11,974 bases of DNA from Actinomycetota bacterium (GTDB taxonomy: Bacteria > Actinomycetota > Thermoleophilia > UBA2241). Each line of letters starts with the position of its first letter. Position 1 is the stretch's first letter. Shown here one piece after another: positions 6,800 through 11,974 of this stretch. The stretch covers positions 1-11,974 of the forward strand of contig JAPLCL010000313.1 of NCBI GenBank assembly GCA_026392265.1. Reading direction: 5' to 3'. A program made the position numbers and the translations under genes. The notes beneath the pieces are model-generated. The model did no database searches. It saw only the letters and a list, made by a program, of their open reading frames with translations, and was not told the origin of the DNA.

Positions 6800-7561
6800 T
6801 CAGCGGATGTTGTGCACCGGCGTGCCGCGCGGGCAGCGCGCGTAGAGCCAGAGCGCCTGCGAGTTGTACATGCGCGCGCAGCCGTGGGAGAAGGGCCGCG
6901 GGAAGCGCTTCAGCAGGTACGGCTGGTCGGTGCCGTGGATCGCGATCCCGCCCGGCTGGTGGTAGTACATGACGCAGGCTCCCAGGGGACCGGCGGCGGG
7001 CCGCCGCTTGGCGTAGATGTGGAAGCTGCCGATCGGCGTGTGATAGCCCGGCCTCCCCAGAGCGACGTTGAAGGTGCGCACGTTCCGGCCGTGCTCGTAG
7101 TAGTAGAGCCTGTACTCGTGTACGACGATCACGACGTAGTGGGCAAAGCGGTAGGGGACGTCATGCTTGTTCGGCCGGTTCACGACAACGCGCTTGGTCG
7201 CCGAGACGGCGGCCGCGTAGTCGAGGCCGGCCTCGAGGCTGGCCCTCAGACGGACGTACCCGTACGTGTCGGGCTGCCAGGCGAGGGAGAGACGAGACGC
7301 CTCGTCCAGCGAACCGCCGGCGAGCGGCGCCCAGGCGCCGTCCACCATGCTCTCGACGACGACGGCGGCGCCGGGGATGGCCGGCTCGACGGTCACCCGC
7401 AGGGTCACGGTGTCGCCAAGCCACAGGCTCGACGGAGCCTTCAGCGTCACGACGGGTTCCGGCGCGGCTCCCGGGCTCGCGGCCCAGGCGCCGGCCGGCG
7501 CGATCCCCAGCGCCGGCGCGATCAGGCACAGCGAGAGGAGGAGAAGCGGGCGCAGCCACAT
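6800..7561 (-). CDS. Exported L,D-transpeptidase (YkuD domain) with one Ig-like domain
   Basis: Predicted peptidoglycan L,D-transpeptidase acting outside the membrane. From ATG 7561 the product is 253 aa: signal peptide MWLRPLLLLSLCLIAPALG with likely cleavage near AWA-AS (about 28), one Ig-like beta domain (about 38-128), and a YkuD domain (about 141-253) with AIHGTDQP (His209) and SHGCARM (catalytic Cys228), ending in PVHNIR. The frame also opens at a GTG six codons upstream (7579), but TACACT at 7568-7573 is a likely -10 whose transcription start would fall on ATG 7561, so I take the ATG as a leaderless start. The domain layout and stretches such as YKLYYYERGR versus YRLYYYEHGR show that it is a paralogue of the neighbouring transpeptidase. 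It lies 50 nt after the NlpC/P60 gene on the same strand. Confidence 0.9.
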   Translation of the reverse strand: MWLRPLLLLSLCLIAPALGIAPAGAWAASPGAAPEPVVTLKAPSSLWLGDTVTLRVTVEPAIPGAAVVVESMVDGAWAPLAGGSLDEASRLSLAWQPDTYGYVRLRASLEAGLDYAAAVSATKRVVVNRPNKHDVPYRFAHYVVIVVHEYRLYYYEHGRNVRTFNVALGRPGYHTPIGSFHIYAKRRPAAGPLGACVMYYHQPGGIAIHGTDQPYLLKRFPRPFSHGCARMYNSQALWLYARCPRGTPVHNIR

Positions 7562-7573
7562 GACGGCAGTGTA
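7561..7573 (-). promoter_or_regulatory. -10 box and leaderless start of the short L,D-transpeptidase gene
   Basis: TACACT at 7573-7568 on the minus strand is followed by GCCGTC and then ATG 7561, so the A of the ATG is 7 nt past the hexamer. No SD can fit in between. The -35 region is not convincing. Confidence 0.5.
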
Positions 7574-7611
7574 GCGCACTGGCGCTCGACGCTGGAGTGG
7601 CGGCCGCGCCG

Positions 7612-8847
7612 TCAGTCGACGGCCGGCACCGGCGCGGCCTGGGTGTCCGCCGCGGGCAGCTCGGAAGGCTCGAGCACGCGGCGGCCCCAGGCGAAGTAGC
7701 TCTTGTAGTAGCTCGAGCTGTCGAGAGACGACAGCGTGACGCCGTCAGTGGAGCCCGTGGAGTGGATGAACCAGCCGTCCCCGAGGTACAGACCTGCGTG
7801 GTAGATGGACTCCACGCCCGACTTCTTCCCCTGGGGCCCGAAAAAGATGAGGTCGCCGCACTGGAGCTGCTTCCGCGTGATACGCGGCTTGGCGCGCGCG
7901 GCCATGTCGTGGGCGCCGCGTTCGTTCACCGTGATGGGGTAGTCGAAGTGCATCTTCATGACGTAGAAGACGAAGCCCGAGCAGTCGAAGCCGCCGGCCT
8001 TCTGCGTACCGTAGGGCGAGGCCTTGGTCGGGTATTCCCCGGCCCAGATGTAGGGATAACCGACGAACTTGAGGGCGAAGGCCGCGATCTCTCGCTGACG
8101 CTCACTGAGCGGCGGGAAGGCGATGCTCTTGTAGTCGGCGAGGCCGTACAGCATCCACTCGCCGCTCACCGCGTAGGCGCGCCAGAACATGTAGGCGATC
8201 TCGCCGCGATCGATGGCCTGGTCGGGCGTGACCTCGTGCTCGTCGGCGTCTGACGGATGGTTGTAGCGGAGCTGCAGCTGCCGCGAGGCCACGACGTACG
8301 GAAGGTAGGCGGGCGCGGCGGTCTTCCAGCCGTCGTTGGGCTGCCAGCGCGACGGCTTGAGGCTCGAGAGCAGCGACCAGTCGGACGACGCATACCGCTC
8401 TTCCAGCCAGCGGACCATCGCGACCTCCGCCTGGGCGGCGGGCACCGGGTCCTGCGGCCTGAAGGTGCCGTCCGCGCCCAGATTCATGTAGCCGTGCTCA
8501 AGCGCCACCTGGATGACGTCGTAGTAGCGGTCAGTCGTTGCCACGTCCTTGACGGCGACGGTCTTGACGGCCTCGCCGTAGTTGCCGGAGGCGAGCACCA
8601 GGGAACGAGCCAGCAATTCGCGGGTGATGGCCTTCTCTGGCTTGAAGACCTCGCCGTAGTCGTCGAGGACCTTGTGGCCGGTGGGGCCGCGCTCGGTGAC
8701 CGCCTCGATGGCGGTGTACGCCCAGTGTGACTTCGGCACGTCTGTGTAGCTCTGGGCGCGGGCGCGCGGCGCGGCGACGGCCGCGGACGCGACCGCGCAC
8801 AGCGCGACCGCGATGATGACGAGGGATCTGTGCGGGAGTCTGGTCAT
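7612..8847 (-). CDS. SLH-repeat NlpC/P60 peptidoglycan hydrolase
   Basis: Exported cysteine peptidase expected to cut the stem peptide of peptidoglycan (family cleavage is gamma-D-Glu to diamino acid). The 411-aa product has a signal peptide (1-32, ending ARA-QS), then three SLH-like repeats: SYTDVPKSHWAYTAIEAV (33-50 and on to about 85), about 98-150 (VKDVATTDRYYDVI, DGTFRPQDPV), and a weaker third at about 177-226. The C-terminal NlpC/P60 domain (about 250-392) has Cys289 in FDCSGFVFY, GDLIFFGP (331-338) and His350 in YHAGLYLGDGWFIHST; a proline/alanine-rich tail follows. The ATG is preceded by AGGA with a 7-nt spacer. SLH repeats bind secondary wall polysaccharide in Firmicutes, so this enzyme is probably wall-tethered. 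Its leader RNA is predicted to be highly structured. Confidence 0.94.
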   Translation of the reverse strand: MTRLPHRSLVIIAVALCAVASAAVAAPRARAQSYTDVPKSHWAYTAIEAVTERGPTGHKVLDDYGEVFKPEKAITRELLARSLVLASGNYGEAVKTVAVKDVATTDRYYDVIQVALEHGYMNLGADGTFRPQDPVPAAQAEVAMVRWLEERYASSDWSLLSSLKPSRWQPNDGWKTAAPAYLPYVVASRQLQLRYNHPSDADEHEVTPDQAIDRGEIAYMFWRAYAVSGEWMLYGLADYKSIAFPPLSERQREIAAFALKFVGYPYIWAGEYPTKASPYGTQKAGGFDCSGFVFYVMKMHFDYPITVNERGAHDMAARAKPRITRKQLQCGDLIFFGPQGKKSGVESIYHAGLYLGDGWFIHSTGSTDGVTLSSLDSSSYYKSYFAWGRRVLEPSELPAADTQAAPVPAVD

Positions 8848-8870
8848 GCTCCAGTCCTGCTATCGGCACG

Positions 8871-8938
8871 CCGGACGGCGTCTTGAGCGCCCGCGGGGCC
8901 GCGCTCACGGCCCCACGGGCTCATTCGCCGCCGTCCGG
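8871..8938 (-). promoter_or_regulatory. Large hairpin in the NlpC/P60 leader region
   Basis: Outer arms 8871-8880 and 8929-8938 (CCGGACGGCG and CGCCGTCCGG) pair perfectly over 10 bp. After an internal loop, an inner stem follows: GAG/CTC and CCCG/CGGG pairs, then 7 perfect pairs (8895-8901 with 8908-8914) around a 6-nt loop, with one C-A mismatch and a 2-nt bulge. It would lie wholly inside the minus-strand leader from the candidate start near 8956, ending 12 nt before the SD. There is no T-tract after it. It could be a cis-regulatory leader, a stability element or a DNA cruciform. I compared it with the c-di-AMP riboswitch and saw no match. Confidence 0.6.
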
Positions 8939-8962
8939 TGCATTCCTCATGCGGAGCGTCAC

Positions 8963-8971
8963 AGGGTAGCA
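8963..8971 (-). promoter_or_regulatory. Extended -10 promoter of the NlpC/P60 gene
   Basis: TGCTACCCT on the minus strand (TGn plus TACCCT), predicted start near 8956, giving a leader of about 109 nt that contains the 68-nt hairpin. The -35 candidate GCGACC, 17 bp upstream, is weak. A 6-bp inverted repeat (GAGCGT/ACGCTC, 8954-8959 and 8971-8976) brackets the -10 and may be an operator. Confidence 0.45.
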
Positions 8972-9078
8972 CGCTCAACGGTACTGGTCGCCCCGTGGCA
9001 CGCCGCCGGGGGAGTGTGGGCCTCAAGAAAAGGAGAACGGCGCCGATGCCAGAAGCAGGCGGCACCGCAAGCGCGCGT

Positions 9079-9107
9079 TTGCCCCGCCCGGGCCGGGCAC
9101 GTATCCT
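9079..9107 (+). promoter_or_regulatory. Promoter of the SpoIID/LytB gene
   Basis: -35 TTGCCC (9079-9084), exactly 17 bp, then -10 TATCCT (9102-9107). The predicted start near 9114 leaves about 26 nt before ATG 9140. This is the best sigma-70-like pair in the window. Confidence 0.6.
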
Positions 9108-9139
9108 GACCCGAGGCACGCGTCGATGCCTCCCCCCAC

Positions 9140-10669
9140 ATGGACCCTTTTTCCCTCACATCACAGCGCCACCCCCGCAGCACCGACAGCGCTGGGCCCG
9201 CCCAGCGGCCGCGCCGCGTCGCGCGGCTCGGGCGCCGGGGCAAGCTGACGCTCGCCGGCGCCCTCGCCGTTCTCATGCTGCTGGTCGCCGCCGGCCCTGC
9301 CGGCGCCTGGACGTCCGAGAGCGCCTTCCTCATCGACGGCCACGGCTGGGGCCATGGCATCGGCATGTCGCAGTGGGGCTGCTACGGGTACGCCAAGCAC
9401 GGCTGGGAGTACAAGGCCATCCTCAAGCACTACTACACCGGCATCACCTTCGGCGACACCGCGAACAGCGACATCCGCGTACGCCTGCGCAGCGGCCTGA
9501 GCTCCGTCAAGGTGAGCTGCCCGAGCGCCTACACGGCCGCGGGCACCGGCAGCCCTCTGCAGATCCCGGCGGGCGCCACGGCGACCACGACCTACGTCAA
9601 CGGCTCGTACCGGGTCGTCGCCGGCGGCGTGAGCAAGGACTTCAGCTCCCCGGTCACGTTCACCCCCAGTTCCGGGGCCCTGCGCGTCCTCACGGCGACG
9701 GACCTCGGCGACACGGGCCCGTATCGCGGCGTGGTCCGCGTGGTGCGCAGCGGCGGCTCGCTGATGATGATCAACAGCGTCCCGCTCGAAAGCTACCTGC
9801 GCGGCTCCGTGCCGCACGAAGTGTCGCCGTCGTGGCCGGCGGAGGCTCTCAAGGCCGCCTCCTGCGCCGCACGCGCCTTCGCGCTCGGCTCGCGCAAGCC
9901 CAGCCAGTCCTGGGACGTGTATTGCGACGTGCGCAGCCAGGCCTACGTGGGCATCGGCATCGAAGACCCGCGCACCGATGCCGCCGTGCAGGCCACCGCC
10001 GGCGTCGTGCCCGAATACGACGGCAAGCCCATCCTGGCCGTCTACTTCTCATGCTCCGGTGGCCACACCGAGAACATCGAGGACGGCTGGCCCGGCGCCG
10101 CGCCCATCCCGTACCTCAAGGGCGTTGACGATCCCTACGACACCTACGGTTCTCTCCACGACTGGGGCCCACTTCGTCGCACCGCGGCGGAGCTCGACGG
10201 CCCTCTCGCAGCCAAGGGTTCTCTGCGCGCCGTCTACACGGTCAAGCGCGGCTCCTCGCCGCGCATCGTCAAGGCCGCGCTCATCGGTAGCGGCGGCGTG
10301 AAGTTCATGGACGGCAACGAGCTGCGCATGAAGCTCGGCCTCAACAGCACCTGGGCCCTCTTCACGAGCATGTCGATCAGCCCGGCGCCGCGCGATCACG
10401 CGAGCATCAGCCCCGGCGGTAGCCTGACCCTCACGGGGCGTATCTACCCGGCGCTGGCCGCCGGCGAGACGGTGAAGCTCGTGTTCTCCTACGACGACCA
10501 GTGGCACAGCCGCAGCGTGGTTACGACGCGCGCCAGCGAGAACCTCGGCAGTGGCTACAAGGCGACCTACTCCGAGTACAGCGAAGGCATCAGCCCCGAG
10601 CAGGCCACCAAGTACTACTTCTCCTCAGGCAAGGCCCACACGCCGACCGTCACGGTCACCGTCCAGTAA
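9140..10669 (+). CDS. Exported SpoIID/LytB-domain protein, probable peptidoglycan lytic transglycosylase
   Basis: SpoIID proteins cleave glycan strands lacking stem peptides; in endospore formers this drives engulfment, whereas here a general wall-remodelling role is more likely. The 509-aa product has a basic N-terminus (1-36) and a hydrophobic signal (37-56). The motif HGWGHGIGMSQWG (68-80) with ILKHYYTG follows at once, and the catalytic region comes later: VPLESYLRGSVPHEVSPSWP (214-233, Glu227 at the catalytic position, EVS in place of the common EMP), EALKAASCAARAFAL (235-249), YFSCSGGHTE (302-311) and PYLKGVDDP (324-332). The order is the reverse of the Bacillus/Clostridium type. Residues 412-509 form a beta-rich, Ig-like tail. 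No SD is visible before ATG 9140 and no alternative start is in frame before the signal peptide. It is divergent from the NlpC/P60 gene and convergent with phoU. Confidence 0.92.
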   Translation: MDPFSLTSQRHPRSTDSAGPAQRPRRVARLGRRGKLTLAGALAVLMLLVAAGPAGAWTSESAFLIDGHGWGHGIGMSQWGCYGYAKHGWEYKAILKHYYTGITFGDTANSDIRVRLRSGLSSVKVSCPSAYTAAGTGSPLQIPAGATATTTYVNGSYRVVAGGVSKDFSSPVTFTPSSGALRVLTATDLGDTGPYRGVVRVVRSGGSLMMINSVPLESYLRGSVPHEVSPSWPAEALKAASCAARAFALGSRKPSQSWDVYCDVRSQAYVGIGIEDPRTDAAVQATAGVVPEYDGKPILAVYFSCSGGHTENIEDGWPGAAPIPYLKGVDDPYDTYGSLHDWGPLRRTAAELDGPLAAKGSLRAVYTVKRGSSPRIVKAALIGSGGVKFMDGNELRMKLGLNSTWALFTSMSISPAPRDHASISPGGSLTLTGRIYPALAAGETVKLVFSYDDQWHSRSVVTTRASENLGSGYKATYSEYSEGISPEQATKYYFSSGKAHTPTVTVTVQ

Positions 10670-10690
10670 GCCGGCCACCCCGTACGCGGA

Positions 10691-10726
10691 GCGACCCGGG
10701 CCCGGTAGGGGGTGGGCCCGGGTCGC
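10691..10726 (+). terminator. Strong hairpin terminator after the SpoIID/LytB gene
   Basis: Arms GCGACCCGGGCCC (10691-10703) and GGGCCCGGGTCGC (10714-10726) pair perfectly over 13 bp around a 10-nt loop, 21 nt past the stop codon. There is no T-tract. It lies between convergent genes, so it may also block read-through from the phoU side. Confidence 0.75.
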
Positions 10727-10743
10727 ATGTGCGCCTTCCTGCG

Positions 10744-10773
10744 GGCGGCGCGAGGCAGGAAGTCCGCGCCGCC
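10744..10773 (-). terminator. Hairpin terminator candidate after phoU
   Basis: GGCGGCGCG (10744-10752) and CGCGCCGCC (10765-10773) pair perfectly over 9 bp around a 12-nt loop, 29 nt past the phoU stop on the minus strand. There is no T-tract. It overlaps a second, mutually exclusive 8-bp hairpin (10735-10742 with 10755-10762). Confidence 0.5.
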
Positions 10774-10802
10774 GGGAAGGACGGGTCAAGCTTTGGCGGC
10801 GT

Positions 10803-11498
10803 TCACATCTTGCTGTCGTCCCAACGAAACAGCTCGGCCAGCGTGTCGGGCATCTGGTGCCGATGGATCTCGCCCTCTACCATGTAGAGCACGTCCTCGG
10901 CGATGTTGGTGGCGTGGTCCGCCAGGCGCTCGAGGTACCGCGCGACGTGGAACAGGAGCACGATGGCGTCGAGATGCTCCGGGTACGTGCGCAGAACACC
11001 CTTGAGGTCCTCGATCAGGGTCCGGTAGAGTGCGTCGATCTCGTCGTCGGAGGCGAGCACATACCGCGCCGTGGCCGCGTCCTGCCTCACCAGTGCGTCG
11101 AGCGCCTTCGAGAGGATGCTTCCGGTGCGCTCCGCCATCACGGCGAAGCCGCCGGGCACCGGCACCGGGTGCTCCTGGGCCAGCGAGATGGCGCGCTCGC
11201 CGATGTTGGCGGCGAGGTCGCCGATGCGCTCGAGCTCGCTGTTGATCTTGATGACCGCGACGAGGAAGCGCAGGTCGCTCGCCACCGGCTGATAGAGAGC
11301 CAGGATCTTGAGGCACTCCTCCTCGACGTCGACCTCCTGGTCGTCGATCAGGATGTCGGTCACCATCACCCGGTGACCTTTGTCGGCGTCGCGGGCCTCG
11401 ATGGCCTGGAAGGCCAGCCGCAGATTGTCCTCGACCAGGGCTCCGAGGCCCAGGATCTTGCGTTTGAGCCGCTCGATCTCTCGCTCCAGATGCGTCAT
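10803..11498 (-). CDS. phoU: Phosphate signalling complex protein PhoU
   Basis: Cytosolic negative regulator linking the Pst phosphate importer to the PhoR-type sensor kinase and limiting phosphate uptake. The 231-aa product is all-helical with the PhoU tandem repeat: LERIGDLAANI (89-99) and LERLADHATNI (189-199) are matching metal-binding motifs 100 residues apart, one per three-helix bundle. Length is normal. ATG 11498 is preceded by GAGGA 4 nt upstream. The pstB stop is 14 nt upstream on the same strand, so it is the last gene of the pst operon. Its stop faces the SpoIID gene across a hairpin-rich 133-bp gap. Confidence 0.96.
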   Translation of the reverse strand: MTHLEREIERLKRKILGLGALVEDNLRLAFQAIEARDADKGHRVMVTDILIDDQEVDVEEECLKILALYQPVASDLRFLVAVIKINSELERIGDLAANIGERAISLAQEHPVPVPGGFAVMAERTGSILSKALDALVRQDAATARYVLASDDEIDALYRTLIEDLKGVLRTYPEHLDAIVLLFHVARYLERLADHATNIAEDVLYMVEGEIHRHQMPDTLAELFRWDDSKM

Positions 11499-11512
11499 TG
11501 GATCCTCGCGGC

Positions 11513-11974
11513 TCAGCCGAAGCGGCCGGTGATGTATTCCTCGGTCTGCTTCTCCACGGGGTTGGAGAAGATCTTCGTCGTCGGCCCGAACTCGACGATA
11601 CGGCCCTGGAAGAAGAAGGCCGTGTAGTCGCTGACGCGGGCCGCCTGCTGCATGTTGTGCGTGACCAGCACGATCGTGTACTTGCTCTTGAGCGCGAGGA
11701 TGAGCTCCTCGATCTTGGCCGTACCGACCGGGTCGATGGCCGAGCAGGGCTCGTCCAAGAGCCGCACGTCGGGCGCGGCGGCGATCGCCCGCGCGATGCA
11801 GAGCCGCTGCTGCTGACCGCCGGAGAGCGCGTTGCCGGGCTGGTGTAATTTGTCCTTGACCTCGTCCCAGATGGCGGAGCGTTTGAGCGCGTCTTCGATG
11901 CGGTTGGAGAGATCGGAGCGGCTGAGTCGGTAGTGCTGACGCAGACCATACGCGACGTTGTCGAAGACGGTCAT
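11513..11974 (-). CDS. pstB: Phosphate ABC transporter ATP-binding protein PstB (partial, N-terminus beyond window)
   Basis: ATPase subunit of the high-affinity PstSCAB phosphate importer, on the inner face of the membrane. The window holds the last 153 codons, entering from the right edge; the Met at the edge is internal, since PstB is about 250 aa and the Walker A part is missing. Visible in order (window residue numbers): VFDNVAYGLR (3-12), ABC signature LSGGQQQRLCIARA (50-63), Walker B VRLLDEPCSAIDP (70-82), H-loop VTHN (104-107) and the PstB-typical C-terminal EYITGRFG. DEPCSAIDP with Cys is characteristic of PstB among ABC ATPases. It is followed after 14 nt by phoU, which confirms the assignment. 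Confidence 0.96.
   Translation of the reverse strand: MTVFDNVAYGLRQHYRLSRSDLSNRIEDALKRSAIWDEVKDKLHQPGNALSGGQQQRLCIARAIAAAPDVRLLDEPCSAIDPVGTAKIEELILALKSKYTIVLVTHNMQQAARVSDYTAFFFQGRIVEFGPTTKIFSNPVEKQTEEYITGRFG

Noticed and set aside
8848..9139. Possible c-di-AMP (ydaO-type) riboswitch before the NlpC/P60 gene
   Set aside because: I looked for the conserved GGGGAACC-like and CUAACCUCGCAGGC-like segments on the minus strand and found neither; only the large hairpin remains.
8938..10128. 396-codon open plus frame, with AGGAG near an ATG at about 9046
   Set aside because: Downstream it becomes the arginine-rich alternate frame of the SpoIID gene; the SD-like site alone does not support a gene.
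1..11974. tRNA, rRNA, CRISPR, insertion sequence or phage genes
   Set aside because: No cloverleaf-like arms, regular repeat arrays, transposase motifs or composition breaks were seen on reading both strands; a short ncRNA without strong structure could be missed.

Overview
The window is high-GC, gene-dense DNA in which nearly every gene's antisense frames are also open, as expected at this GC content. Gene content points to a deep-branching member of the Actinomycetota (the Thermoleophilia/Coriobacteriia side is my guess): a long-form RmlA, two YkuD L,D-transpeptidases with Ig-like stalks, an SLH-NlpC/P60 protein, an exported SpoIID/LytB protein of actinobacterial domain order, GTG starts, and promoters whose -10 boxes sit directly on start codons (leaderless mRNAs). 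No rRNA, tRNA, mobile element or CRISPR array was seen, so the class-level assignment is inference.

Layout. (1) 1-1640, minus: a family 5 (oligopeptide/nickel type) ABC substrate-binding protein, cut at its C-terminus by the window edge. (2) 1802-5598, plus: a probable operon that starts with an unrecognised acidic 91-aa protein on an apparently leaderless GTG, then a complete dTDP-L-rhamnose pathway in the order rmlA (long), rmlC (short, divergent), rmlD, rmlB. (3) 5630-8847, minus: three exported wall enzymes, namely NlpC/P60 with SLH repeats, a short L,D-transpeptidase and a longer paralogous L,D-transpeptidase. Each seems to have its own promoter, and a perfect 26-bp palindrome separates the two transpeptidases. 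(4) 9140-10669, plus: a SpoIID/LytB-domain protein, divergent from the NlpC/P60 gene across a 292-bp region with a large hairpin. (5) 10803-11974, minus: phoU and the 3' part of pstB, the downstream end of a pst phosphate-uptake operon entering from the right edge.

How they fit together: region 2 makes dTDP-rhamnose for cell-surface polysaccharide. Regions 3 and 4 encode secreted enzymes that cross-link, cut or denude peptidoglycan, one of them probably held to the wall by SLH repeats. The middle of the window therefore reads as a cell-envelope island flanked by two uptake systems. I found no clearly new multigene system. The parts least explained by known families are the 91-aa leader gene of the rml operon, the structured leader of the NlpC/P60 gene, and the overlapping alternative hairpins between the SpoIID gene and phoU.
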